Program-made: the position numbers and the translations under genes
Notes under the pieces: model-generated
Database searches by the model: none
What the model was told of the DNA's origin: nothing
What the model saw: only the letters and a program-made list of their open reading frames with translations
Shown: one piece after another, positions 29,716-38,272 of the stretch
How positions within the stretch are numbered: the first letter of the stretch is position 1
Layout of the letters: every line of letters starts with the position of its first letter
Source of the DNA: Chitinophaga pinensis
Lineage (GTDB): Bacteria; Pseudomonadota; Gammaproteobacteria; Burkholderiales; SG8-41
Assembly (NCBI GenBank): GCA_943329075.2
Contig: CALQCM020000008.1
Location: forward strand, 39,251-103,250
DNA: 64,000 nucleotides
Direction of reading: 5' to 3'

Positions 29716-30422
29716 GCGTCCTCGCCGAGATAGGCACGGCGCACCTGCGGATTTGCCAGCAACGCCTGCGCGTTATCGTGCAATGTTATTTCACCGCTTT
29801 CCATGACATAGCCCCTTTGACACACTTCCAGCGCCAGTCTTGCGTTCTGTTCGACCAGCATGATCGTCACGCCCTCCGCGGCAATCGCGCGTATCGTTGC
29901 AAAAATCTTCTGCACCATCAGCGGCGCCAACCCCATGCTCGGTTCATCGAGCAATAACAGCCGCGGCCGGCTCATCATGGCGCGGCCGATTGCCAGCATC
30001 TGCTGTTCGCCGCCCGACAAGGTGCCGCCGGTTTGCCGGCGGCGTTCCGCCAGGCGCGGGAACAGCGCATACACATGATCGCGATCGGCACGGATCGCCG
30101 CCACATCGTTACGGACGTAACCGCCCATATCGAGATTTTCCTCGACCGTCAGACGCGGAAAAATTCCGCGGCCTTCCGGTACCAGTGCGATGCCCATTTT
30201 TACGCGCTGATACACCGGTACGGCGACAATATCTTCTCCATTGTAGCGGACGGCGCCCGCGACTGGGCGGAGCAGCCCTGTCAAAGCCTTCAAGGTGGTC
30301 GTTTTGCCGGCGCCGTTGGCGCCGATCAGGGTCACCATTTCACCGGCGCGCACCGCGAAATCGATCCCTTTGACAGCGTTGATGCCACCGTAGGAAACGC
30401 GCAATCCGCTGACTTCAAGCAA
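29712..30422 (-). CDS. livF: Branched-chain amino acid ABC transporter ATPase LivF
   Basis: 236 residues. Walker A GANGAGKTT, signature LSGGEQQMLAIGRAL, Walker B LLLLDEPSMGL, and an H-loop region reduced to MLVEQNARLAL, as is typical of LivF. Pairs with LivG on the LivHM permease. Starts within the livG 3' end (8-base overlap) and its stop overlaps the ATG of the histidine kinase, coupling signalling to transport. Confidence 0.95.
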   Translation of the reverse strand: MLEVSGLRVSYGGINAVKGIDFAVRAGEMVTLIGANGAGKTTTLKALTGLLRPVAGAVRYNGEDIVAVPVYQRVKMGIALVPEGRGIFPRLTVEENLDMGGYVRNDVAAIRADRDHVYALFPRLAERRRQTGGTLSGGEQQMLAIGRAMMSRPRLLLLDEPSMGLAPLMVQKIFATIRAIAAEGVTIMLVEQNARLALEVCQRGYVMESGEITLHDNAQALLANPQVRRAYLGEDA

Positions 30423-31182
30423 GTTCGCCCCCGAGATAGGCTTCTATGACTGCGGCATCCTTGCGTACCGCGGCGGGCGCGCCTTCGGCGATCTTGCGGC
30501 CGTAGTCGAGAACCGCAATGCGGTCGCACAGGCCCATCACCAGCTTCATGTCATGCTCGATCAACAGGAGGGTGGTGCCATCCGTACGGATGCGCTCGAG
30601 CAACTGGCGCAGCGTGGCGGTTTCGGTGGCGTTCATGCCGGCGGCCGGTTCGTCGAGCGCCAGCAGTTTCGGGTCGGTGGCCAGCGCGCGCGCGATCTCC
30701 AGCCGGCGTTGATCGCCGTACGGCAGGCTGTGCGCGATTTCGTTGCCGCGCGCCGCGAGTCCGACGTAATCGAGCAGCGCGCGCGCGCGTTCGTGGATGG
30801 CGCGTTCCTCGGCGCGCGTGCCGGCGCCGCGCAAAATCGCGCCGAAGATGCCGGCATGCGTGCGCACATGCCGCCCGACCATCACGTTTTCGAGTGCGCT
30901 CATGTTGGCGAACAGGCGGATGTTCTGGAAAGTGCGCGCGATGCCGGCGACGGCAACCTGGTGCGGCGCACTGACGTTAAGCGGTGCCCCGTCGAAGCTA
31001 AAGCCGCCGCTGTCGGCGCGGTAGACGCCGGTCAGCACGTTGAAAAAGGTGGTCTTGCCGGCGCCGTTGGGCCCGATCAGACCGTAAATTTCGCCGTGCT
31101 CAATGGTCAGAGAAATTGCCGACAGCGCTTCGACGCCGCCGAAACGTTTGCCGATGTCACGTGCGTCGAGCAGGATGCTCAT
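30415..31182 (-). CDS. livG: Branched-chain amino acid ABC transporter ATPase LivG
   Basis: 255 residues from ATG 31182, preferred because it overlaps the livM stop (ATGA) and begins MSILLDARDIGKRFGG; the open frame extends 13 codons further up. Walker A GPNGAGKTT, the variant signature LPYGDQRRLEIARAL seen in LivG proteins, Walker B KLLALDEPAAGM and H-loop LIEHDMKLV. Cytosolic face of the LivHM permease. Confidence 0.95.
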   Translation of the reverse strand: MSILLDARDIGKRFGGVEALSAISLTIEHGEIYGLIGPNGAGKTTFFNVLTGVYRADSGGFSFDGAPLNVSAPHQVAVAGIARTFQNIRLFANMSALENVMVGRHVRTHAGIFGAILRGAGTRAEERAIHERARALLDYVGLAARGNEIAHSLPYGDQRRLEIARALATDPKLLALDEPAAGMNATETATLRQLLERIRTDGTTLLLIEHDMKLVMGLCDRIAVLDYGRKIAEGAPAAVRKDAAVIEAYLGGELA

Positions 31183-32249
31183 TCGTCCGCCAACTCCCGC
31201 TGGCGCACCTTCGACGGCCACAGGCCGGCCGGGCGGAACAGCATCATCAGCATCAGCGCCAGCCCGAACAGCAGCATGCGCACGACTTCCGGCTCGACGA
31301 TCAGGCGACCGAACAGCGAGCGTTGCAGCGGGTCGACGGTGTGGCGCAGCAGTTCCGGCACGAAGGACAACAGCAGCGCGCCGACGATCACGCCCCAGAT
31401 GTTGCCCATGCCGCCTAACACCACCATCGACAGCACCATCACCGATTCGACCAGCACGAAACTCTCCGGGCTGATGAAACCCTGCATCGCCGCAAACATG
31501 CCGCCGGCGACGCCGCCGAAGGAGGCACCCATGGCGAAGGCCAGAAGCTTGATGCGTGTGGTGTTGATGCCCATCGCCTGCGCGGCGACTTCGTCCTCGC
31601 GGATGGCCTGCCAGGCGCGGCCGATGCGCGAATCTTCGAGCCGCAGATTGATGACGATGACGGCGATCAGCACCAGCAGCAGCAGGTAATAGTATTTGAT
31701 CGGCCCGCTGAAATTGAGCCCGAGCAAAACTTCGTTCTGGCTGAAGCTGAAACTACCGATGGTAAACGGGTCGATGCGCGAAATGCCCTGCGGGCCGTTG
31801 GTGATGTTGACCGGTTGCGACAGATTGTTGAAGAAGATGCGCACGATCTCGCCGAAGCCGAGTGTGACGATGGCCAGATAATCGCCGCGCAGTTTCAGCG
31901 TCGGCGCGCCGAGCAGCACACCGAACACGCAGGCGGCCAGCGCGCCGATCGGCAGAATGACCCAGAACGGCAGATGCAGATTGAATTGCGGCGAGGCGAG
32001 TAGCGCATAGACATAGGCGCCGACGCCGTAGAAGGCGATATAACCAAGGTCGAGCAGGCCGGCGAAGCCCACCACGATATTCAGACCGAGGGCGAGCAGC
32101 GTGAACAGTATGGCGAGGTTGGTGACGCGCACCCAGGTTGTGCCCGCCATTGCCAGTGCAAACGGCAGGGCGATCAAGGCGCAGGCGATGAGCACGACGC
32201 CGCTCCACAGTGCCGCCGGATTAGTTTTGAGTTTGTCGGTAAAAGTCAT
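31179..32249 (-). CDS. livM: Branched-chain amino acid ABC transporter permease LivM
   Basis: 356 residues with about ten hydrophobic segments and the conserved GLNIVVGFAGLLDLGYIAFYGVGAYVYALL and LRGDYLAIVTLGFGEIVRI stretches. The cytoplasmic coupling loop contains IGRAWQAIREDEVAAQAMGI, contacted by the ATPases. Ends overlapping the livG start; 17 bases after livH. Confidence 0.95.
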   Translation of the reverse strand: MTFTDKLKTNPAALWSGVVLIACALIALPFALAMAGTTWVRVTNLAILFTLLALGLNIVVGFAGLLDLGYIAFYGVGAYVYALLASPQFNLHLPFWVILPIGALAACVFGVLLGAPTLKLRGDYLAIVTLGFGEIVRIFFNNLSQPVNITNGPQGISRIDPFTIGSFSFSQNEVLLGLNFSGPIKYYYLLLLVLIAVIVINLRLEDSRIGRAWQAIREDEVAAQAMGINTTRIKLLAFAMGASFGGVAGGMFAAMQGFISPESFVLVESVMVLSMVVLGGMGNIWGVIVGALLLSFVPELLRHTVDPLQRSLFGRLIVEPEVVRMLLFGLALMLMMLFRPAGLWPSKVRQRELADE

Positions 32250-32266
32250 GACTGCGCGGGCTGACC

Positions 32267-33193
32267 TCAGGCGCGCTCGCCGATGCGTTCACCCAGCAAG
32301 CCGGAGGGCCGGAATACCAGCACGCCGATCAAAACCAGAAACGCGAAGACGTCCTGGTAATTGCTGCCGAACACGTTGTTGGTGAAGTCGCCGATATAAC
32401 CGGCGCCGAGTGCTTCGACGATGCCGAGCAGCATGCCGCCCAGCATGGCGCCGGCAAGGTTGCCGATGCCGCCCAGCACGGCGGCGCAAAAAGCTTTCAG
32501 GCCGAGCAGCGAGCCCATCGTGTAATGCGCGATGCCGTAATAGCTGCCGACCATCACGCCGGCGACCGCCGCCAGAGCGGCGCCGATCATGAAAGTAGCG
32601 GCGATGATCTGGTTGACGTTGACACCCATCAGGCCGGCGATATGCGCGTTTTGCGAGGTGGCGCGCATGGCGACCCCAAGGCGCGTGCGGTACACCACCA
32701 GCGTGAGCCCGACCATTAACAGCACCGAGGTGACGATGATGGCGATCTGCACTAGCGTGATGGTCGCCCCTTCGAGGTGGTAGACCGTGTTCGGGATGAT
32801 CTGCGGAAAGCCCAGCGGATTGCGGCTCCAGATCATCATGGCGACCTGTTGCAACACGATGGAGGCGCCGATCGCAGTGATCAGCGGTGCCAGGCGCGGC
32901 GCATGGCGCAGGCGCCGGTAGGCAAAAATTTCCAGCGCATAGCCGACGCCGACACAAGCCGGGATCGCTGCCAGTGTGCCGATCAGCACGATGACAAGCG
33001 GCGGCAGCGCCGTGTTGGCGGCCAGCCAGCCGATCACACTGAAGGCGACCATCGCGCCGATCATCACCACTTCGCCGTGCGCGAAATTGATCAGCTGGAT
33101 GATGCCGTAGACCATCGTGTAGCCGAGTGCGACGACGGCGTAGACGCTGCCCAGGGTGAGGCCGTTGATGAGTTGCTGAAGAAAAATTTCCAC
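32267..33193 (-). CDS. livH: Branched-chain amino acid ABC transporter permease LivH
   Basis: 308 residues, multi-spanning. Conserved stretches include INGLTLGSVYAVVALGYTMVYGIIQLINFAHGEV near the N-terminus, the LGVAMRATSQNAHIAGLMGVN coupling loop and AFCAAVLGGIGNLAGAMLGG. Separated from livK by a 92-base gap with a hairpin, so its level may be lower than that of the binding protein. Confidence 0.95.
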   Translation of the reverse strand: MEIFLQQLINGLTLGSVYAVVALGYTMVYGIIQLINFAHGEVVMIGAMVAFSVIGWLAANTALPPLVIVLIGTLAAIPACVGVGYALEIFAYRRLRHAPRLAPLITAIGASIVLQQVAMMIWSRNPLGFPQIIPNTVYHLEGATITLVQIAIIVTSVLLMVGLTLVVYRTRLGVAMRATSQNAHIAGLMGVNVNQIIAATFMIGAALAAVAGVMVGSYYGIAHYTMGSLLGLKAFCAAVLGGIGNLAGAMLGGMLLGIVEALGAGYIGDFTNNVFGSNYQDVFAFLVLIGVLVFRPSGLLGERIGERA

Positions 33194-33219
33194 GCGGTCG
33201 CTTCAGGCGGTAGCACAAG

Positions 33220-33245
33220 AAAACGGCACCCGCAGGTGCCGTTTT
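33220..33245 (-). terminator. Intercistronic hairpin between livK and livH
   Basis: Perfect 11-base arms (AAAACGGCACC/GGTGCCGTTTT) with a 4-base loop. Only four T follow on the minus strand, all part of the stem, so it looks like a weak or partial terminator or an RNA 3'-end stabiliser. This is a common way to make more binding protein than membrane components from one promoter. Confidence 0.65.
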
Positions 33246-33285
33246 GACTGGATCGGCCCGGAGTTGATCGCCTGGAATCCGGGCA

Positions 33286-34533
33286 CTATTTTTTTTCCGG
33301 GGCGGTTACCGCCGGCGCTGCCGGCGTGGCCGCGGCCGACTTGATGAAATCCTCGTACTTCACCGACGCACCGCCCTTGATGATGGCGAGCGGTTCGATC
33401 TTGCCGTTCTTCATCATGAAGATCGTCATTTCGGCGTTTTTGCGATCACCTTTTTCATCGAATTCAATTTTGCCGCTGGCGCCGTTGTGGCTGATCTTCG
33501 CCAGTTCCGGCAGATATTTTGCGGGATCCGCGGAGTTCGCTTTCTGCATCGCGGCGATCAACACATGCGTGCTGTCGTAGGTGAACGGCGAATACTGGAT
33601 CGGCTCGGCGTTGAACTTCGCCTTGTAGTCGGCGAGGAATTTGGAACTCGCCGCCTGTACCGGAATGCCCGCCTGCGAGCAGACGAAGCCCTCGGCGGCA
33701 TCACCGGCAAGATCTTTCATCGTGTTGGTGCAGGCGCCGTCGCCGAAGGCGAAGACGACTTTGATGCCGAGTTCGCGGCCCTGCTTGAGCAGCGGGCCGG
33801 CGGTCGCGTCCATGCCGCCGTAGAACACGGCGTCGGGTTTTTTGCCTTTGATCTTGGTCAGCACGGCTTTCCAGTCACGCGAATCCTTGCTGCCCTTTTC
33901 ACGCGGCAATACTTTGATGCCGGCGGCGGTCAGTGTTTTTTCCACCTCGGTGCCAAGACCTTCGCCGTAGGCGGTGGCGTCGTCAATCACCGCGACCAGT
34001 TTCGGTTTGTATTCAGTGGCGAGATAGCTGGCGATGGCCGGGCCCTGCTGGTCGTCGCGCCCGACCGTGCGGAACACGTTTTTTAAACCCTGCTCGGTGA
34101 GTTTCGGATTGGTCGAGGACCCGGTCACCATCGGAATGCCGGCCTGCGCGTAAACCGTTGAAGCGGGAATCGACACACCGGAGTTCAGATGGCCGACCAC
34201 ACCGGCGACTTTGGCGTCGATGAATTTCTGCGCGATGATCGGGCCGCGGTCCGGTTTTTCTTCGTCGTCCTCGGCCAGCAATTCAAACTTCACTTTTTTG
34301 CCATCGATGACGATGTTGCGCGCGTTGGCTTCTTCAATCGCCAGGCGCGCACCGTTCTCGTTGTCTTTGCCGAGGTGCGCGATACCACCGGTGAGCGGGG
34401 CGGCGTGCCCGATTTTGACGATCAATTCCTGCGCGGCGTCCGCTTTCGGCGCGGGCGCCGGCTCGTTCTTGCCGCAACCGCTTAAAACCATAACCAAGGC
34501 ACTACCGATGGCAAGAATCCGACTTTCGTTCAT
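33286..34533 (-). CDS. livK: Branched-chain amino acid ABC transporter substrate-binding lipoprotein LivK-type
   Basis: 415 residues. A lipobox (VMVLSGC, Cys near 20) predicts a lipoprotein rather than a free periplasmic protein. The mature domain is a type-I periplasmic binding fold: KIGHAAPLTGGIAHLGKDNENGARLAIEEAN, VAGVVGHLNSGVSIPAS, MVTGSSTNPKLTEQG and FRTVGRDDQQGPAIA. A Pro/Ala-rich stretch after the lipidated Cys and another at the C-terminus act as tethers. First gene of the livKHMGF-histidine kinase-Ser/Thr kinase transcript, with a good sigma-70 promoter upstream. The ligand could be Leu/Ile/Val or a related amide. Confidence 0.93.
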   Translation of the reverse strand: MNESRILAIGSALVMVLSGCGKNEPAPAPKADAAQELIVKIGHAAPLTGGIAHLGKDNENGARLAIEEANARNIVIDGKKVKFELLAEDDEEKPDRGPIIAQKFIDAKVAGVVGHLNSGVSIPASTVYAQAGIPMVTGSSTNPKLTEQGLKNVFRTVGRDDQQGPAIASYLATEYKPKLVAVIDDATAYGEGLGTEVEKTLTAAGIKVLPREKGSKDSRDWKAVLTKIKGKKPDAVFYGGMDATAGPLLKQGRELGIKVVFAFGDGACTNTMKDLAGDAAEGFVCSQAGIPVQAASSKFLADYKAKFNAEPIQYSPFTYDSTHVLIAAMQKANSADPAKYLPELAKISHNGASGKIEFDEKGDRKNAEMTIFMMKNGKIEPLAIIKGGASVKYEDFIKSAAATPAAPAVTAPEKK

Positions 34534-34576
34534 TGCGTCCCCAGCCCGTTAAATTGTTGTTGTGACAAGATAAATC

Positions 34577-34605
34577 ATTATCCGTAGGCGCATGCGGGTT
34601 GTCAA
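34577..34605 (-). promoter_or_regulatory. Sigma-70 promoter of the liv operon
   Basis: On the minus strand TTGACA (34605-34600, perfect consensus), a 17-base spacer, then GATAAT (34582-34577). It lies 44 bases upstream of the livK ATG and downstream of the cytochrome terminator, so it should drive livK and everything cotranscribed with it. Confidence 0.75.
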
Positions 34606-34641
34606 TTTGGATGCGCCGGCAAGGCTTGCGAACGGACAAAT

Positions 34642-34673
34642 AAAAAGGGCGCAGCAAATGCCGCGCCCTTTTT
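34642..34673 (-). terminator. Rho-independent terminator of the small cytochrome c gene
   Basis: Stem AAAGGGCGC/GCGCCCTTT around an AT-rich loop, 14 bases after the cytochrome stop codon. On the minus strand it is followed by a T-rich run. It separates the cytochrome gene from the liv promoter. Confidence 0.85.
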
Positions 34674-34687
34674 GATGTAAGACCTGC

Positions 34688-34999
34688 TTACTTCGCTTTG
34701 GCCATCATCAGATCGACCACTGCCTTGACGTCGGCATCCGACAGATTGGATGCGCCGCCCTTGGCCATCATCGCCGTACCCGGCTTGCCGGAAATCGCCG
34801 ATTTGTAGAGCGCGTCCTTGCCCGTTTTGATGCGCGGTGCCCACGCGGCTTTGTCGCCCATTTTCGGCGCACCGGCAACACCGGCGTCGTGACAGGCGGC
34901 ACAGGTGGCTTTGTAGGTTTCTTCCGGGCTTGCTGCGGAAGCGCCGGCGGCGCCGAGCAGACTGGTGACACCGATCAGTGCAACGTAAAACGCTTTCAT
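34688..34999 (-). CDS. Small monohaem c-type cytochrome (cytochrome c5-like)
   Basis: 103-residue precursor with signal peptide (1-22, ending GASA-AS). One haem site, CAACH, followed by GVAGAPKMGDKAAWAPR, and a distal Met in MMAKGGASNLSDADVKAVV, the pattern of the cytochrome c5/c555 family. Periplasmic electron shuttle; partner unknown. Monocistronic by position: own terminator downstream and a 110-base gap to the next gene upstream. Confidence 0.93.
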   Translation of the reverse strand: MKAFYVALIGVTSLLGAAGASAASPEETYKATCAACHDAGVAGAPKMGDKAAWAPRIKTGKDALYKSAISGKPGTAMMAKGGASNLSDADVKAVVDLMMAKAK

Positions 35000-35109
35000 G
35001 AAATCTCCTTAAATTGACCTGCGATAACTGGCGCCCGGTGGGGCATCTGCACCCGGCGGTGGCAATGGCGAACCGGCGGCATCATAACAAATGTTTCCCG
35101 CGCTTCCAA

Positions 35110-37125
35110 TCAATGCCCCGCGGTTTTGAGCGTCGACAAAAGCTGCTCGAAATCGGTAATCGCCGGCAGACATTCAACGCCCCGGCATACCCAGGCGTTG
35201 ACGCCGCGGGCCGGCGCCGGCTTGTCGAGTGCGGCCGGCAATGCAGACAGGCCATCCGGAACGCGCACAATCAGCGCCTGCGGCAGGTAATGCGCGGCAA
35301 GCCGGCGCTGCCAATCGGCGGCCGCGTCGCCGCGCAGGACGACGATGGCCGGGGGCGCGAGCAGTTCGCCGAGCGCCACGCAAAGGCTGCTGTGGCCGCT
35401 GGCCTGGCGTTCCATCGCCGGCTTGAAGGCCTTGAGCGTGCGTTCGGCGGCTTCGCACCAGCGCGGCTCGCCGAGCAGATGGCCCAGACGGTTGAGTGCA
35501 AACGCGGCAATGCCGTTGCCCGACGGCGTCGCGTTGTCGTGGCCGATCTTGGCGCGATGGATCAGGCGTTCGTGATCGTGGCTGACGAAAAAGAAGCCGC
35601 CGTTATCGCGGTCTTCGAACTGATCGAGCAGCACCTGCGCGAGATCGCGCGCCCACGCGATGTCGCCGGCGCGCAAATCGTGTTGCATGAGCTCGATCAG
35701 CGCATCGAGCAGAAAAGCGTAATCGTCGAGATAGGCGTTCAGATGCGCGCGGCCGTCCTTGCAGGTTGCCAGCAGACGGCCGTCGCGCCAGAGCGATGCG
35801 CGCAGAAAATCCGCCGCACGCCGCGCCGATTGCAGCCACGCCGGCTCATTGAAGGCGCGCGCGGCGCGCGCCATGCCCTTGATCATCAGCGCGTTCCAGC
35901 TGACGAGGATTTTTTCATCGCGGCCGGGGCGCACGCGTTGTTCGCGCCGCACAAACAGTTTTGCGCGCGCGGCATCAAGCAGCGCCACGCCGGCATCTGC
36001 GCCGGCGAGCGGTTGGTTGACGCGCAGGTGCCAGAATTCATGCTCGAAGTTCGCGCGCACATCGAGCCCATAGTGCGGCGCAATCAAGGCGTACTCTTCC
36101 GCGGTCACCGTTGCGCGCACCTCTGCGGGCGTCCATACGTAGTACTTGCCTTCCTCGTGTTCGGAGTCGGCATCGAGCGAGGAATAGTAGCCGCCCGCGG
36201 GCGATTGCATTTCGCGCAACACCCACGCTGCGGTGTCGGCGACGCTGCGGCGGTAGAGCGGTTGCGGGTCGAGCAGCCACAAATCGCTGTAGAGACGCAG
36301 CAGCGGCCCGTTGTCATAGAGCATTTTTTCGAAATGCGGAATCGTCCAGGTCTGGTCGACGCTGTAGCGGCAGAAGCCTCCACCGACCTGGTCGTAGATG
36401 CCGCCCTCGGCCATTTTGGTCAGCGTCAGTCTGACCATCTGCTGCGCGTATTCGTCGTTCTGTGCCGAGCCGAAGCGCAAACACAATTCCAGTTCGGAGG
36501 GATGCGGAAACTTCGGCGCGCTGCCGAGGCCGCCCTCGACTTCGTCGAAGTTGTCTTTCAATTCGCGCAGCGCGGTGTCGAGCGGCGCCGGGGTCAGTGT
36601 CGCTGCCGTCGCCGACGGCGGCAGCGTGCGCGCGAGCGCGGCACGCAGCGATTCGCTTTGTTTGGCGATTTCGGTTTGCTGATCGCGAAACGCCGCGGCA
36701 ATCTGCGGCAGGAGTTCGACGAAGCCGGGCATGCCCTGACGCGCGGTTTTCGGAAAATAGGTGCCGCCGAAATACGGCGTCTGATCGGGCAGCAGAAACA
36801 TCGTCAGCGGCCAGCCGCCGTTGCGCTGCGTCAGCATGGCGTGTGCCGTCTGATAAATCTGATCGAGGTCGGGGCGCTCTTCGCGGTCCACCTTGATGTT
36901 GATGAAGAGCTCGTTCATGACCGCGGCGACAGCGGCGTCCTCGAACGATTCGTGCGCCATCACATGGCACCAGTGGCAGGCCGAGTAGCCTACCGACAGC
37001 AGGATCGGTTTGTTCTGTGTGCGCGCGAGATTCAGCGCTTCTTCGCCCCATGCGTGCCAGTCAACGGGGTTGTCGGCGTGTTGTTGCAGATAGGGGCTGG
37101 TTTCGCGGGCGAGACGGTTCGGCAT
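35110..37125 (-). CDS. DUF255 thioredoxin-like/glycosidase-fold protein (YyaL family)
   Basis: 671 residues from ATG 37125 ([23 protein letters not shown], the invariant family start; an ATG seven codons earlier is less likely). The N-terminal thioredoxin-fold domain (about 1-170) carries [16 protein letters not shown] with a CxxC pair and [14 protein letters not shown]. The remainder resembles an (alpha/alpha)6 barrel like N-acylglucosamine 2-epimerases: [32 protein letters not shown] and [19 protein letters not shown]. No signal peptide. Widespread and conserved but biochemically undefined. Confidence 0.9.
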   Translation of the reverse strand: MPNRLARETSPYLQQHADNPVDWHAWGEEALNLARTQNKPILLSVGYSACHWCHVMAHESFEDAAVAAVMNELFINIKVDREERPDLDQIYQTAHAMLTQRNGGWPLTMFLLPDQTPYFGGTYFPKTARQGMPGFVELLPQIAAAFRDQQTEIAKQSESLRAALARTLPPSATAATLTPAPLDTALRELKDNFDEVEGGLGSAPKFPHPSELELCLRFGSAQNDEYAQQMVRLTLTKMAEGGIYDQVGGGFCRYSVDQTWTIPHFEKMLYDNGPLLRLYSDLWLLDPQPLYRRSVADTAAWVLREMQSPAGGYYSSLDADSEHEEGKYYVWTPAEVRATVTAEEYALIAPHYGLDVRANFEHEFWHLRVNQPLAGADAGVALLDAARAKLFVRREQRVRPGRDEKILVSWNALMIKGMARAARAFNEPAWLQSARRAADFLRASLWRDGRLLATCKDGRAHLNAYLDDYAFLLDALIELMQHDLRAGDIAWARDLAQVLLDQFEDRDNGGFFFVSHDHERLIHRAKIGHDNATPSGNGIAAFALNRLGHLLGEPRWCEAAERTLKAFKPAMERQASGHSSLCVALGELLAPPAIVVLRGDAAADWQRRLAAHYLPQALIVRVPDGLSALPAALDKPAPARGVNAWVCRGVECLPAITDFEQLLSTLKTAGH

Positions 37126-37250
37126 GGTTGTTTGCTGGCTGGTCAACGGGCGGCGTGGCTGCCGGAAGGCAGAGCGCGATCATCGCCGCGGCGCGGAATC
37201 TTTTCAACCGCGTTGATGGTGGGGCTTACGCGACCGCGTGGTGTGCAGGG

Positions 37251-38237
37251 CTAGTGCGTCGAGACCGACCACGGGCGCAGATAATCCATGCGGTCGATCG
37301 AGCGAACCGTGAGTTCGCGCACCAGCTTGTTGCGCCAGATCTGCAGGGTGATTTCATCGCCGGCCTTGCTGCCGCTCCAGAGAATTTTATAGAACTCGGC
37401 CTGGCTGCCGATCGGCTTGCTGTCGAGCGCAAGGATGACGTCGCCGCGTTTGAGGCCGCCGAGGTCGGCCGGCGCGCCGCGCAGGACCTGGGTGACGAGC
37501 AGATGTCCGCGCACTTCTTCCGAATATACGCCGAGCCACGGGCGCACGGCATCGCGTCGCCGGCCGTGCGTTAGCAGGTCCGGCATGATGTCGGTCAGCG
37601 TGTCGGTTGGCACGAACATGTTGCCGGGAAACGCGGCGCCGCCGTTAATCGCATCGCCGACCCACAGCGAACCGATGCCGACCAGCTGGCCCTCGGCATT
37701 GATCAAGGCCGCGCCGCTGTGATTGTCGCGCGCCGGTGCGGTGAAGATGGCATCGTCAAGCGCGTATTCCCACCAGCCGGTAAAGCGGCGTCGCGAAACG
37801 ATGCTGACATAGGAAAGGCCGCCGGCGCCCGGATGTGCCGCGACCATGGCGGTGGTGAGTTCGCGCGCCGAAGACACTTCGCCGATCTCGAGCGGCGTGC
37901 CGCCGAGCGGCTGGCGCGCGCGGACCAGGCCGAAACCGGTGGCATGATCAAAACCGACGATAGTGGCCGGCATGACGCGGCCGTCGCTGGCAACCAGCAA
38001 CACTGAATCGGCTTCGAGCAGCAAATAACCGATCGTCAGAATAAGACCGTCATCGTCGATCAATACGCCGGTGCCTTCGCGTTCGGCGCCCAGCGTGTCG
38101 GCGGTGCGTGCCGAGCGCGGCACGCGGATGCCAAGCTTGACGATCGCCGAGGCGAGATCGCGTTCGGCGAATTTCCCGGCCGGCGGCAGATGGGCCGCGC
38201 GCCAGGCAGACCAGGTTGCGGTAACGAGCGAGGGCAC
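37251..38237 (-). CDS. HtrA-like protein with degenerate protease domain and a PDZ domain
   Basis: 328 residues from GTG 38237. The trypsin-like domain (about 25-220) has the HtrA frame GTGVLIDDDGLILT and a candidate Ser174 (DNHSGAALINAEGQLVGIGS). The catalytic His position reads Tyr71 (LTIGYLL instead of LTNAHVV) and the Asp position reads Gly101 (DHATGFGLVR instead of the usual TDLA). A PDZ domain follows (about 230-318). No signal peptide or TM is visible as called. It is therefore probably a non-proteolytic binding protein. 125 bases separate it from the DUF255 gene, and ilvD lies upstream by 35 bases on the same strand. Confidence 0.82.
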   Translation of the reverse strand: MPSLVTATWSAWRAAHLPPAGKFAERDLASAIVKLGIRVPRSARTADTLGAEREGTGVLIDDDGLILTIGYLLLEADSVLLVASDGRVMPATIVGFDHATGFGLVRARQPLGGTPLEIGEVSSARELTTAMVAAHPGAGGLSYVSIVSRRRFTGWWEYALDDAIFTAPARDNHSGAALINAEGQLVGIGSLWVGDAINGGAAFPGNMFVPTDTLTDIMPDLLTHGRRRDAVRPWLGVYSEEVRGHLLVTQVLRGAPADLGGLKRGDVILALDSKPIGSQAEFYKILWSGSKAGDEITLQIWRNKLVRELTVRSIDRMDYLRPWSVSTH

Positions 38238-38272
38238 AGGTCCGCCTTGGCTTTACGCGGTCGGTTGTGTGG

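Noticed and set aside
31179..33193. Additional transport genes on the plus strand opposite livM/livH
   Set aside because: The plus-strand frames there have the mirror composition of membrane-protein genes and no coherent motifs.
35014..37254. 746-codon open frame on the plus strand
   Set aside because: Exactly antisense to the DUF255 gene, which has clear family motifs. The frame is a by-product of high GC codon bias and shows Arg/Gln/Ala-rich low-information sequence.
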